A stretch of DNA of 64,000 nt from Alphaproteobacteria bacterium (GCA_021775805.1 JAJFHD010000142.1:1-64000); one strand, 5' to 3'; shown: positions 46,444-56,141, counted from the stretch's first letter. Made by a program: numbers and translations. Notes: a model not told the origin generated them from the sequence alone.

Positions 46444-47106
46444 TCAGGCCGCCGCGCCGGGAAATCGCGCGGCAACGGCAGTGGTTACAGCGTGCGTTAC
46501 CTGATCCACATCCAGTGATGCATCGACGATCACGCACCGTTCAGGCGCACGCGCGGCAATGTCGAGAAACGATTGCCTCAACCGGGCATGAAATGCGAGC
46601 CCCTTTTTTTCGAACCGGTCTTCGGCGTGGACCTCGCCAAGCCGTCGTCCGGCCCGCGCCAGACCGACTTCAGGATCAAGGTCGAAGATCAGTGTCAGTT
46701 CCGGCCAATCGGCGCCGATGACCCCGTGTTCAAGTGTGTGAAGCAGGTCGGTTGCAATATTTCCTGCAGCCCCCTGGTAGGCCCGCGTTGAATCCGCGAA
46801 CCGGTCGCAGATGACCCACTGGCCACGGTTTAGCGCCGGTCGGATTGTTTTCATCAGGTGGTCGTCGCGGGCGGCATAGAACAACAAGGTTTCTGCCAGC
46901 GGCGACCACCGGTCGGTAGCGCCGCTGACCAGCAATTCCCGGATTTCTTCAGCCCCGTGAGAGCCGCCGGGTTCGCGTGTCACGATGACGTTATGACCTT
47001 CGGCGGCGAGATAGTCCTTGAGGCGGGCGGCCTGGGTCGACTTGCCCGTCCCCTCCCCGCCTTCCAGCGTGATGAACTTGCCGCGCGTTACCGGAGGCTC
47101 AACCAC
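46444..47106 (-). CDS. tmk: Thymidylate kinase
   Basis: 220 residues. P-loop ITLEGGEGTGKSTQ, TREPGGSHGAEEIR and the DRFADSTRAYQG motif. It phosphorylates dTMP to dTDP. The start is GTG 47106, inside the last codons of the carboxypeptidase gene (eight-base overlap), suggesting translational coupling. Confidence 0.96.
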   Translation of the reverse strand: MVEPPVTRGKFITLEGGEGTGKSTQAARLKDYLAAEGHNVIVTREPGGSHGAEEIRELLVSGATDRWSPLAETLLFYAARDDHLMKTIRPALNRGQWVICDRFADSTRAYQGAAGNIATDLLHTLEHGVIGADWPELTLIFDLDPEVGLARAGRRLGEVHAEDRFEKKGLAFHARLRQSFLDIAARAPERCVIVDASLDVDQVTHAVTTAVAARFPGAAA

Positions 47107-48289
47107 CGATGACCATGAATTTCAGGGTGTCGAAGGCCTGGCCGATGATGCTGCCCTCTTCCACATCCGCGGCGGCAAACAGCGGAATCTCGTTGACCAT
47201 CTTGCCCGATGACACAAAGCGCAGCTTCGCCACTTCATCGCCCTTCTTGACCGGCGCCTTCAAGGGTCCGTCATAGACGATTTCCGCCTTCAGCTTCTTC
47301 CGGTCAGCCCGGGTCATGAGCAGTTTCACCGGTCCCTTGGGCGTCAGGGCCACGGACGAGGATTCGCCACCCCAGACCCTGGCATCGCCAACATTCTCCA
47401 CTTCCTCGAAAAGCGTATAGGTACGGAAGCTCCGGAACCCCCAGTCGAGGATCTTGCGCGCCTCTTCGGAGCGCTTGTTCTTTGATTTCAATCCATTGAC
47501 CACCAGGATGAGACGGCGTCCGTCCTTTTCGGCCGAGCCCACAAGACCGTAGCCGGATTCGTCGGTATGGCCGGTCTTGAGGCCGTCAGCCCCGATGTTC
47601 TGGTAGAGTAGCGGGTTGCGGTTGTGTTGCTTGATCTTGTTCCAGGTGAAACTCTTTTCAGCGTAATAGTGATAATACTCAGGGAAATCATAAATGATGT
47701 GACGGGCAATCTTTGACAGTTCCCGCGCCGTTACCACGTGATCGGGATGCGGCCAGCCAGTGGCATTCACGAAGTTCGACTTTTTAAGACCGAGTTCCTT
47801 GGCCCGTGCGTTCATTTCGTCGGCAAAGCCTTCCTCGGTCCCGCTCAGTCCTTCGGCAAGGGCGATGCAGGCGTCGTTGCCCGACTGGATGATCACCCCT
47901 CTTATAAGATCTTCCAGCGGGATTGCGGATTTGAGTTTGGCAAACATACGCGAGCCGCCCCGTTTGAAGGCATTTTCACTGATGTAGAACTCGTCCGCCA
48001 GTTTGATATCGCCGGTCTTGAGCGCATTGAAGACCACCGCCATGGTCATGAGTTTGCTCATGCTGGCGGGCGCCATCAGGTCGTCGGCATTCTTTTCCAT
48101 GAGAATCGCGCCGGTCTTGCCATCGATCAGAATTGCAAATTCAGCATCGGTCTTGATGGTGGCCGCGGCGACCGGTTGAATGGTGCCAGGAATTCCGGCA
48201 AGGGCGATCATGACCGCAAACAGCCAAAACGTCGCCATTACAGGCCAATCGTCCTTTGTCGCGCAACCGCGGCATTGAAAAATACGCAT
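47099..48289 (-). CDS. D-alanyl-D-alanine carboxypeptidase (DacA/DacC type, PBP5/6 family)
   Basis: 396 residues. A signal peptide/hydrophobic region (about 17–43) leads to a periplasmic penicillin-binding domain with SxxK at S76-M-S-K79, the SGND motif, and KTG in GLKTGHT. The C-terminal PBP5-type domain follows. It removes the terminal D-Ala of peptidoglycan stem peptides. The ATG at 48289 has GAGG upstream; 48379 and 48238 are other in-frame starts. Confidence 0.94.
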   Translation of the reverse strand: MRIFQCRGCATKDDWPVMATFWLFAVMIALAGIPGTIQPVAAATIKTDAEFAILIDGKTGAILMEKNADDLMAPASMSKLMTMAVVFNALKTGDIKLADEFYISENAFKRGGSRMFAKLKSAIPLEDLIRGVIIQSGNDACIALAEGLSGTEEGFADEMNARAKELGLKKSNFVNATGWPHPDHVVTARELSKIARHIIYDFPEYYHYYAEKSFTWNKIKQHNRNPLLYQNIGADGLKTGHTDESGYGLVGSAEKDGRRLILVVNGLKSKNKRSEEARKILDWGFRSFRTYTLFEEVENVGDARVWGGESSSVALTPKGPVKLLMTRADRKKLKAEIVYDGPLKAPVKKGDEVAKLRFVSSGKMVNEIPLFAAADVEEGSIIGQAFDTLKFMVIGG

Positions 48290-48310
48290 AAGCAACCTCG
48301 AGAAAATGTT

Positions 48311-48336
48311 CCGGGGTATCCGATGGGACACCCCGG
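48311..48336 (-). promoter_or_regulatory. Hairpin just upstream of the carboxypeptidase gene
   Basis: CCGGGGT (48311–48317) pairs with ACCCCGG (48330–48336), with an inner CC/GG pair after one mismatch. It lies about 20 bases before the start codon at 48289, so it would be in the leader RNA; it may modulate translation or act with the next hairpin as a terminator of rlpA. Confidence 0.35.
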
Positions 48337-48383
48337 ATGGATTTCTCTGGAGTCTAACGCGAACCTTCCGGTCTGTCACGGCG

Positions 48384-48404
48384 TCACCGGAAACTTTCCG
48401 GTGA
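48384..48404 (-). terminator. Hairpin after rlpA
   Basis: TCACCGGAA (48384–48392) and TTCCGGTGA (48396–48404) form a perfect nine-base stem with a three-base loop, 28 bases after the rlpA stop. No T-run follows, so a partial or factor-assisted terminator is the best reading. Confidence 0.45.
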
Positions 48405-48431
48405 TCGAGAGCTCAACCTTTGTGCGATATT

Positions 48432-49403
48432 TCAACGGGTAACAATACGCGCGTCGTGATGCCCGGCAGATCTCACCTGGCTCAGAACTTCAGCAGCCCT
48501 GTTGTCATCCTGCAGCGGGCCCACTGTTACCCTGTAGAAGACAGATGAACCGGTGTGTGTTTCCACCGTATTGGCATGGCCGAAACGCGACAGTTGCTGT
48601 TCCACTCGGGCGGCATTGCCGGGATCGCTGAAGGAACCTGCCTGTACATAGGCTTGGCTGGTCGACGCCAATGTCGCCGAAGCAGACCTGGATTTGGGTA
48701 TTGACCCGGTATGTGCCGGCGAATCCTGCCAGCTTGCCGGTTGGATGTCCGGCTGCGGCCGTGCTCTGTCGGATTTGGTGGCCGTGACCACCCGATTGCT
48801 CTTCAGCTTTGCCTGGGTGACATAATAGTCATCGCCGTTTAGCGGTGCCGGCCCGAGATAGACCACTTCGACGGGAGCCGTGCCGGCATTCTTGAAGCCG
48901 AGCATTTCGGCTGACCGTTTCGACATGTCGATGATGCGGTCATGGGCATAAGGCCCGCGGTCGTTGAGACGGGCGATCAGCGACTTGCCATTCTTGAGGT
49001 TTGTCACCCTGACAAACGACGGCAGCGGCAACGTCTTGTGGGCGGCGGTGATGGAATCCATGTCATACCACTCGCCATTGGCCGTCTTGCGCCGGTGGAA
49101 TTTTGGCCCATACCAGGACGCAACCCCGCGCTTGTGATAACCGGGCTGCGGTTTTGGATAGTATTTCTTGCCGGCAATCTTGTAAGGGTTGCCAACCTTG
49201 CGGACACCGCCGCCCTTCGGGATCGGATTCGGTCCCGAATAAACCGGACTCCCCTTGCCGGAGAATGCGGATTTCTTACCACCACATCCGGCAAGCCCAA
49301 CACTAAGGGCGGCTGTGCCGACGGCGATGATGAACCATGTTTTGTAAAATCGTGACACGGGCTGCTGATACGCCGCAACCCCAGAGCGCTCTTGTGTACT
49401 CAT
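48432..49403 (-). CDS. rlpA: Septal ring lytic transglycosylase RlpA family lipoprotein
   Basis: 323 residues. Signal with lipobox VGLAGC (lipidated C40), a double-psi beta-barrel domain with GVASWYGPKFHRRKTANGE and RLNDRGPYAHDRIIDMS, and a C-terminal SPOR domain (AYVQAGSFSDPGNA … FYRVTVGP) that binds denuded glycan at the septum. RlpA cleaves such glycans or assists division. ATG 49403 is used; the preceding TTG is in frame but not needed. First gene of the block running to 42051. Confidence 0.94.
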   Translation of the reverse strand: MSTQERSGVAAYQQPVSRFYKTWFIIAVGTAALSVGLAGCGGKKSAFSGKGSPVYSGPNPIPKGGGVRKVGNPYKIAGKKYYPKPQPGYHKRGVASWYGPKFHRRKTANGEWYDMDSITAAHKTLPLPSFVRVTNLKNGKSLIARLNDRGPYAHDRIIDMSKRSAEMLGFKNAGTAPVEVVYLGPAPLNGDDYYVTQAKLKSNRVVTATKSDRARPQPDIQPASWQDSPAHTGSIPKSRSASATLASTSQAYVQAGSFSDPGNAARVEQQLSRFGHANTVETHTGSSVFYRVTVGPLQDDNRAAEVLSQVRSAGHHDARIVTR

Positions 49404-49586
49404 CAAGACCCAACGCTGTTATGACGGTGATACAAGCCACCGTGAACCATCCCTGAGGGGCATCCGCCGCGAAACGCACGTCGGACAACACCTTCCCCAG
49501 CCTGAGTGTGGCGGCGATTGGTAAAGAATTCGTTGTTGAAGCCTTCCGGCTTGTCAGAGCAAATCGGAAGGTGCTTTTATGCCACC

Positions 49587-50918
49587 ATGAGCTTGACCCG
49601 CGAACTTGTGCGATTGATCCGTAACAGACCGGTGAACCAGGGAGACCTGGATGCCGCTGCCCTGTTCACCCTTGACGCCGTCGCCAACATCATGGCCGGG
49701 CGAAACAGCGACCCCGGACGGCGGCTGCTTGCCTGGGCGCGGGCGACCGGAGTATCAAGCGGCAACGCCCGTGATCTTGCTTTCCTGTGGGGTGGTTTGT
49801 GCCACATCCTGGAAGTTGACGACCTTCACCGGGCGTCGGTGGTTCACCCCGGATGCGTGGTCGTGCCGGCAGTCTGGGCCCATCTTACGGCAAGCGGCGA
49901 TGGTTCCATGCGTGAAGTCACGGGCGAGAAGGTGCTGACAGCCATCCTGCACGGGTTCGAAGCAACCACCCGTGTCGGCATGGCGGTCGGGCCGGCCCAC
50001 TACAAGATCTGGCACAACACGGCCACCTGCGGCGCCTTCGGGTCGGCGATGGCGATTGCCACGTTGTTGAACCTAAGTGAAGACCAGTGTGTCCATGCTC
50101 TGGGCAATGCCGGTACCCAGGCGGCAGGCCTTTGGGAGTTTCTGGATTCAGGCGCCATGTCCAAGCACCTCCATGCCGGCCATGCCGCCCAATCCGGCCT
50201 GACCAGTGCGCAACTTGCTGCGGTGGATTTTACCGGTCCTGCAACCATACTTGAGGGCGATCGCGGATTTTTCAAAGCGGCCTGCCCGGATGCAGCCCCT
50301 GCCCTCGTCACGGCCAATCCCGATGCTGACTGGCAACTGGCGTTGACCTCCATCAAGCCCTGGCCGTCCTGCCGCCACACCCATCCGGCCATTGGTGCGG
50401 CGATTGACCTGCGCCGGGCGCTGAGAGCTTTTGGGGCCGGGGTTGAAGACATCGCCAGTCTGAGGGCGACCACCTACCCCGCCGCCCTGGCATTGTGCGA
50501 CCGGCCGGTTGTCGACACGGTTTACAGCGCAAAATTCTCATTGCAGCACTGTATAGCCGCAGCACTCAGTGTCGATGTCGTTGATTTTGGTGCTTTTGAA
50601 GAACCGACACGGGAGGCCCTGCTGCCGCTGCGCAGCCGGATCTCCCTCCGGACGGAAGACCGTTATTCCGCCCGCTACCCCGAAAACTGGAGTTGTGGGC
50701 TGGAAGCGACATTGCGCGACAACCGGACAATTTCAGCCGAATGTCTCGATGCCAAGGGCGATCCGGCATCAGCGTTGACGCACTCGGAAATGATCGACAA
50801 GGCGACGATGCTGCTCCGGCATGCTGAAGTCGATGATCCGCAGGCCGTGATCGGTCCGGTGCTGGAAATGGCCCGCGGGGCGCAATTGCCGCCGTTGCTG
50901 CTGCATCCGGAACTCTGA
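49587..50918 (+). CDS. MmgE/PrpD family protein
   Basis: 443 residues. Helical N-terminal domain followed by a smaller mixed domain, with family signatures GFEATTRVGMAVGPAHY, WHNTATCGAFGSA, HAGHAAQSGL and PWPSCRHTHPAI. Members include 2-methylcitrate dehydratase and aconitate-type decarboxylases, but most are uncharacterised; no propionate genes are adjacent, so a specific function is not assigned. ATG 49587 is used; the open frame reaches back to 49506. Confidence 0.88.
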   Translation: MSLTRELVRLIRNRPVNQGDLDAAALFTLDAVANIMAGRNSDPGRRLLAWARATGVSSGNARDLAFLWGGLCHILEVDDLHRASVVHPGCVVVPAVWAHLTASGDGSMREVTGEKVLTAILHGFEATTRVGMAVGPAHYKIWHNTATCGAFGSAMAIATLLNLSEDQCVHALGNAGTQAAGLWEFLDSGAMSKHLHAGHAAQSGLTSAQLAAVDFTGPATILEGDRGFFKAACPDAAPALVTANPDADWQLALTSIKPWPSCRHTHPAIGAAIDLRRALRAFGAGVEDIASLRATTYPAALALCDRPVVDTVYSAKFSLQHCIAAALSVDVVDFGAFEEPTREALLPLRSRISLRTEDRYSARYPENWSCGLEATLRDNRTISAECLDAKGDPASALTHSEMIDKATMLLRHAEVDDPQAVIGPVLEMARGAQLPPLLLHPEL

Positions 50919-51015
50919 AGCCTGTCCAAGTTTTTGAAAACCCGTTCGATTTTACCGAATTGTAACATCGCTCGACGATACTGCGGCTTGTCTTCGTCAG
51001 TCGCGAGCGATCCTC

Positions 51016-52185
51016 ATGAGTATATCCCTGACCGCTGAAACAACTGCCCATCGTCTTTCACTCGTTGAACGGATGTGGCGGTTCTGCCGGTTGCTTGGTG
51101 CGGGGTTTGCCGCCCATTGGATGTTCTACGCGATCGGTGGCCTATACGCCGCCGTGGCCTGGGTCTTTGTGTTCCGGTTGCCTGGCGCGGATTTGTTCAG
51201 CGCCTGGAAAATGCTGAAACTGTTTGTCGTGGCTGCCGTCCCGGCCATGCTCACGTCAGCCCTTCTGGGGCTTGCAGTACACCGTTTCTATCTCGTCGTG
51301 ACGACGATTAAGCCTGAGCAGCCGCTGATCGAATTCGTCAGGATATTCAAGGCCGACATCGTCGACATGCGCCGTTATGTGATCGGTGTGCCAATGTTTT
51401 TTGCCGTCTTCATCTTCATGTGTGTTTTCGAGGAGATCAAAACCAACATTCCGATCGTGAATCCATATAGTTGGGACGAAACATTCATGTTGTGGGATAA
51501 GTGGCTGCATTTCGGGCAACACCCGTGGGAGTGGCTCCAGCCGGCCCTCGGATATCCGGTCGTCACCTTCATCATCAGCAAGTTTTACGCGGTCTGGCTG
51601 GTCGTCATGTGGATGGTGTGGATGTGGCTGGCCTTCGACACCAAACTCAGCCATCTGAGGACCCGGTTTTTCGCCTCCTATATGCTTGTCTGGATGCTGG
51701 GCGGCAGTCTGCTGGCGATCGTGTTTTCGTCGGTGGGCCCCTGTTATTACACCAACATTGGCCTGTCTCCGGATCCCTATAGTGGTTTGATGGCTTACCT
51801 GAATACCGCAAATACGGTCTATCCGATTGAGGCGCTCGCCATGCAGGACATGCTCTGGGAAACCTATGCCGGTAATATTTCGCTGGTTGCCGGAATTTCC
51901 GCCATGCCCAGCATGCACAATGCGACCGCTCTGCTTTTTGTCCTGGCGGTTTGGCCGGTAAACCGCACGCTGGGCATCGCCCTGGCGCTGTTTGCGTTTG
52001 TCATCTTCATCGGTTCCATCCATTTGGGCTGGCATTACGCCATCGACACCTATCTGGCCTATGCCGTAACGGTGCTTTGCTGGTGGATCGCAGGACGCTT
52101 TGCAACATGGCACAACCGGCGCGACGCATGTCGCCGGTTTGAGCGGATGTTGAATGAAACATCGGGTGTGCCTGCCGCAACCTGA
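51016..52185 (+). CDS. PAP2-superfamily membrane phosphatase/transferase (inositolphosphotransferase Aur1/Ipt1-like)
   Basis: 389 residues with about seven to eight membrane helices. The PAP2 catalytic motifs are present near the C-terminus: AMPSMHNATA (His in the second phosphatase motif) and GSIHLGWHYAIDT (third motif with His and Asp). The N-terminal ~170 residues form extra helices like those of the Aur1/Ipt1-type group that moves head groups onto ceramides or other lipids. A plain lipid phosphatase is also possible. Co-oriented with, and 109 bases before, a DUF4833 gene. Confidence 0.85.
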   Translation: MSISLTAETTAHRLSLVERMWRFCRLLGAGFAAHWMFYAIGGLYAAVAWVFVFRLPGADLFSAWKMLKLFVVAAVPAMLTSALLGLAVHRFYLVVTTIKPEQPLIEFVRIFKADIVDMRRYVIGVPMFFAVFIFMCVFEEIKTNIPIVNPYSWDETFMLWDKWLHFGQHPWEWLQPALGYPVVTFIISKFYAVWLVVMWMVWMWLAFDTKLSHLRTRFFASYMLVWMLGGSLLAIVFSSVGPCYYTNIGLSPDPYSGLMAYLNTANTVYPIEALAMQDMLWETYAGNISLVAGISAMPSMHNATALLFVLAVWPVNRTLGIALALFAFVIFIGSIHLGWHYAIDTYLAYAVTVLCWWIAGRFATWHNRRDACRRFERMLNETSGVPAAT

Positions 52186-52294
52186 TCCGGACTTCCCCCG
52201 GCTAACACGGCGGTCGACATAATTGTGTCAAGTTTGTTATCCTTGTATGCGTTTAGCACATCGGCATCGCGACTCGGATTAAGAACAGCAGATC

Positions 52295-52972
52295 ATGACG
52301 TTAACACACTCAATCGCACCACCTCAGCGGCCGGCAAAGCGCGGCCGAACCTTCGGGACAGTGATTCTCGGGTGCCTGGCATACATTGTCGCTGGATTGG
52401 CAGCCCCGGACACCCGCGCCCATGCCGTGCAGTTCGAGAGCAAAATAAAGACACTCGAAGCTCTGCCCCCGCCTCGTGCTGGATATCCTGTTCCGACGGA
52501 TGAAAATATGTTGTTCTATCTGCAGCGCTCCAAGAACACCAACACGGTCATCTATGCGGCCAGAATGACCGTCGCCGGCGCTTTGGACAGTAAGACGCCG
52601 GTCGACGTGTTCTGGCGCCGCTTCAAGACAACCGGCAAGAAACGCGACTTGAAAAAAGTCGAGCGGAAGCTTGCCTACGGGATTATCACGGAGCCCTACA
52701 GCAAGTCTGCAGGCGCTTTTCTGACCCACATCGTGTCCTATCCAAAACGCAAGGCGATCGTGAAAGTGGACACTGCAGGGCGGCCGATCGCAACAATGAA
52801 ACTCGGCGACCGAACCGTGCGTCTCTCCCACGCCTTTGCCGACGTCGACACATCCGGCTTCTTTCCCGACGTCAAGTCTGTCGACATCTATGGATTCGAC
52901 GTCGACACCGGCAAGGTGGTTTGGGAACACATCGAACCGGTCAAGAAGGATCAGCCGTCCAGCGACAGATAG
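52295..52972 (+). CDS. DUF4833 domain-containing exported protein
   Basis: 225 residues. A long N-terminal signal or anchor (hydrophobic about 22–42, ending near DTRAHA) and a domain with the DUF4833 pattern ENMLFYLQRSKNTNTVIYAA. The function of the family is not known. It follows the PAP2 gene, which suggests a shared envelope-lipid role, but this is inference only. Confidence 0.8.
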   Translation: MTLTHSIAPPQRPAKRGRTFGTVILGCLAYIVAGLAAPDTRAHAVQFESKIKTLEALPPPRAGYPVPTDENMLFYLQRSKNTNTVIYAARMTVAGALDSKTPVDVFWRRFKTTGKKRDLKKVERKLAYGIITEPYSKSAGAFLTHIVSYPKRKAIVKVDTAGRPIATMKLGDRTVRLSHAFADVDTSGFFPDVKSVDIYGFDVDTGKVVWEHIEPVKKDQPSSDR

Positions 52973-53084
52973 AGTTGCGCTTGATCGATTACGCCTCACG
53001 ACCGAATTTGACCGATCCTCAGTGTGACCAACGTCGCCTGGCGCGGACATTATTGCAAGCACATGACTACCTTGGAGAATCCCG

Positions 53085-53780
53085 ATGAAGACGATTGGCC
53101 TGATCGGCGGGATGAGTTGGGAAAGCACGGTGGTTTATTATCAACTGCTGAACCGCCTGGCGCGCGAACGGCTGGGGGCGCTGCATTCGGCTGAGCTGCT
53201 GTTGTGGTCATTCGACTTTGCCCGCATTGAGGCCTTACAGGCCGCCGGCGACTGGGTCGAGGCCGAGAAAGCCATGATAACAGCGGCCCGCAATGTCGAA
53301 ATAGGCGGTGCGGACTGTATCGTCATCTGCACCAACACAATGCACAAGATGGCCAATGCTGTGCAGGACGCCGTGGACATTCCCCTTATCCACATCGCCG
53401 ACGCAACTGCCGCACAAATCAAAAAGAGCAAGGTCCGCAAACCATTGCTGCTGGCGACCCGCTATACAATGGAACAGGACTTCTACAAGGGACACCTGCG
53501 GGACCGACATAACATCGACGTCTGCATTCCCGACAATCAAGGACGCACCGTCGTGCACGATATCATCTACAACGAACTGTGCCAGGGACTCATCCTGCCG
53601 GCCTCAAAACAGCTCTATCTGGATGCCGTCAGCCGGGCACGTGAAGACGGCGCCGACAGTGTGATATTCGGTTGTACGGAAGTTGGATTGCTGGTTTCAC
53701 AAGGCGATTTTGACATCCCGGCGTTCGACACCACCCAAGCGCATGCAATCGCCGCGCTGGACTTTGCTCTGGCCCCGTAA
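53085..53780 (+). CDS. Aspartate/glutamate racemase family protein
   Basis: 231 residues. MKTIGLIGGMSWESTVVYY is the start typical of the YgeA-like broad-specificity amino-acid racemase group. Catalytic cysteines fit CIVICTNTMHK (about residue 80–84) and IFGCTEVGLL (about 192). These enzymes interconvert L- and D-amino acids without cofactor. GGAGAATCCCG precedes the ATG. Its neighbours (an MBL hydrolase and an M24 protein) may form a catabolic group. Confidence 0.9.
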   Translation: MKTIGLIGGMSWESTVVYYQLLNRLARERLGALHSAELLLWSFDFARIEALQAAGDWVEAEKAMITAARNVEIGGADCIVICTNTMHKMANAVQDAVDIPLIHIADATAAQIKKSKVRKPLLLATRYTMEQDFYKGHLRDRHNIDVCIPDNQGRTVVHDIIYNELCQGLILPASKQLYLDAVSRAREDGADSVIFGCTEVGLLVSQGDFDIPAFDTTQAHAIAALDFALAP

Positions 53781-53810
53781 GTCATTGCCCCGTGATGTGC
53801 CGGGCTACAG

Positions 53811-54680
53811 TCAATCTATCCTGAAACCGTCCTCCCAACGGGTTACCCGGCCGGTCGACGGGGCGGGAAAATGCGCGGTGCACAGGAACGTCGACGTGTC
53901 GCAGTAGTCTTCAAACAACAAGCGTCTGGTTCGCCCCGCCATGGCGGAGTCGTAGTCCGAGAACATGCCGAGTTCGGGATAGCGCGCCTGTAGCGGCGAA
54001 TGCACCATATCTCCCGTGATCAGAGCGTCTGCGGTCCCCGACCCCACATGGACACAAAAGTGATCGATGGTGTGCCCAGGGGACGGGACCAGATGAACGT
54101 GGTCGTTGAGCGCGTGATCGCTTTTGACGATCTCCGCCTTTTGGGCATCGACGATCGGAAACACGGAATCGATCATCCAGCCGCATTTTTCAGGTGTCTC
54201 GTTTGCCCTTTCCGTCCAGTACGCCAGTTCCCTGTCGGCGAACACGTAGCGTGCTTTGGGAAAGGTCGGTACCCATCGTCCATCTTCGAGTCTCGTGTTC
54301 CAGCCCACATGATCGGTGTGCAGATGAGTGCACATGACAAAATCGATATCCTCGAATCTCAGGCCAGCGGCCTTGAAGTTGTCTTCATAGCGGCTGGAGT
54401 CCATCATGTTCCACATTGGCCGTGTGGGCCGAGGCTTGTGATTGCCGACGCAACTGTCAATCAGGATCGTGTGGTGCGGTGTGCGCACGATGTAGCTTTG
54501 AACGCACAGGTTGACGTATTGGGTGACAGGGTCAACGAATACGGGTTCAAGCCAGTGACGGTGTTCATCGAGGCGTTCAGGATCCAGAGTTGGAAAGAAA
54601 TCAAAGACCGGCATGAACGGGCCTTGGTCCTCCAAAACTTGACCGATTGTTACGTCGCCGAAATCGAGGGATGGGATCAT
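53811..54680 (-). CDS. MBL-fold metallo-hydrolase
   Basis: 289 residues. The metal-binding motif is THLHTDHVG (about residues 114–122), with further His/Asp ligands in HTIDHF and TGDMVHS. Similar proteins include lactonases and other hydrolases that lack a fixed function. It is divergent from the M24 gene at 54873 across a 190-base gap that must hold both promoters, and convergent with the racemase-family gene. Confidence 0.87.
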   Translation of the reverse strand: MIPSLDFGDVTIGQVLEDQGPFMPVFDFFPTLDPERLDEHRHWLEPVFVDPVTQYVNLCVQSYIVRTPHHTILIDSCVGNHKPRPTRPMWNMMDSSRYEDNFKAAGLRFEDIDFVMCTHLHTDHVGWNTRLEDGRWVPTFPKARYVFADRELAYWTERANETPEKCGWMIDSVFPIVDAQKAEIVKSDHALNDHVHLVPSPGHTIDHFCVHVGSGTADALITGDMVHSPLQARYPELGMFSDYDSAMAGRTRRLLFEDYCDTSTFLCTAHFPAPSTGRVTRWEDGFRID

Positions 54681-54872
54681 GGCAGTACCAATTCAATTGT
54701 GTCCCGGTTTCACTCAAGTCTATCCGATCGGTGGCGTACAGGATACCAGCCATGGAATCGGATCAGGTCGATGCAGTTTCGTCAAACTGTCAGTTGCAAC
54801 AAGGTCCTAGATTGAGGATCATACCCAGACCGCCACCTGGCCCGGTGGCACTTTGGCTCAGGGGAGAAGGCA

Positions 54873-56141
54873 ATGGATCTCGATCAGGACCGTCAAATAT
54901 TCGATGTGGCAGAACACACCGAACATGTGACCTTTCAGAAAACCACACGCAAATCGGCGTCCGGATTTGATCTGCCGATGATCCTGCACGACCGTCTGGC
55001 GTTCACGCCTGAGGAATACCTCCGGCGTTACGACGTCCTTCAGGCCGCCATGGAGGAACACGGGTTCGATGCCATTCTCGCAAGAGGTCCGGAGAACATC
55101 ACCTATTGTTCAGGCTACGAGACGCCGGGGTACTACAAATATCATTGCATCGTGATCCCGAAGCACGGTGAACCGGTATTCGTTGTCCGGGACTTCGAAT
55201 GGATCAACACCCCTGAGTTTGCCTGGAGCACGCGCATCGCCAAGGTCTTCGACTGGGATCACCCGCCCAGTGTCCTGGCAAATGTGCTGCGCCAGATGGG
55301 ACTGGGAGACGGCAAGCGGATCGGCGTCGAGAAACAGGGTTTCTTCTATACGGTCGACGAACACGAGACCCTGGCCCGCGACCTGCCCGGCAACAACTAC
55401 GCCGACGCCACGCAGCTATTCTGGGATGCGCGTATGATCAAATCCGACGAGGAGATCGCGGTCATGCGGAAATCAGCACACCTCGTCGACCTGGCCATGC
55501 AGGCGGGATGGGATGCATCGGTGCCCGGTGCGTCTGCAGACGAGATTAACGGGGTCGTCAACAAGGTACTGTTTGAGAATGGCGGGCAGTACATGGGGCT
55601 GCCGCCGTTTGTGCTTGCAGGCGAACGTTCCTGCCTGCCGCATCAGACCGGCGGTGCCAACCGCCTGAAGGACAATGATCTGATGTATTTCGAGATCTCT
55701 GCATCGCAGCACCGTTACACGGCAGCCCTCATGCGCACCATCTTTGTCGGCAAGCCCGAGGACGAATGGGTGCGTGCTGCTGAAGCTGTCATTGGGTCGG
55801 TTGAAGCCGCCCTGGAAACCATCAAGCCGGGTGTCACGCCTCACGAGGCGGACACGGCAGCCCGGGCGGTCACACAAAAAGCCGGCTTTGGCTCGTATCA
55901 CCGCAACCGGCTGGGCTACTCAATCGGCGTTGCCTATCCGCCCGATTGGGGTGAAGGCGAAATCATTTCGTTGCGCCAGGACGAGCACCGTGAACTGAGA
56001 CCCGGCATGACCTTCCATATGCCGCCGCTGTGTCTGAAGTATCGCGAATTCGGCATTGGCTTTTCGGAATCGATCGTCGTGACCGAAACAGGCTGCGAGC
56101 GCTTCTCCAAGATGCCGCGTGAGGTGGTGATCAAGACCTAA
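54873..56141 (+). CDS. M24-fold protein of the creatinase / ectoine-hydrolase type (metal ligands lost)
   Basis: 422 residues: N-terminal creatinase domain (about 55–185) and a pita-bread M24 domain. Of the five metal ligands of true M24 peptidases, four are replaced: the first Asp is in FEIS, the second position is Ala in YTAALMRT, the His is Tyr in LGYSIG, and the first Glu is Pro in MTFHMPP; only the last Glu survives (FSESIVV). This resembles creatinase, which needs no metal. The LGYSIGVAYPPDWGEG segment resembles ectoine hydrolase (DoeA/EutD). Substrate remains open. GGGGAGAAGG precedes the ATG. Confidence 0.85.
   Translation: MDLDQDRQIFDVAEHTEHVTFQKTTRKSASGFDLPMILHDRLAFTPEEYLRRYDVLQAAMEEHGFDAILARGPENITYCSGYETPGYYKYHCIVIPKHGEPVFVVRDFEWINTPEFAWSTRIAKVFDWDHPPSVLANVLRQMGLGDGKRIGVEKQGFFYTVDEHETLARDLPGNNYADATQLFWDARMIKSDEEIAVMRKSAHLVDLAMQAGWDASVPGASADEINGVVNKVLFENGGQYMGLPPFVLAGERSCLPHQTGGANRLKDNDLMYFEISASQHRYTAALMRTIFVGKPEDEWVRAAEAVIGSVEAALETIKPGVTPHEADTAARAVTQKAGFGSYHRNRLGYSIGVAYPPDWGEGEIISLRQDEHRELRPGMTFHMPPLCLKYREFGIGFSESIVVTETGCERFSKMPREVVIKT

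Noticed and set aside
49587..50918. Calling the MmgE/PrpD gene 2-methylcitrate dehydratase (prpD) and linking it to acrylate/propionate use with dddP
   Set aside because: The family is functionally broad, no prpB/prpC is nearby, and it lies 45 kb from dddP.
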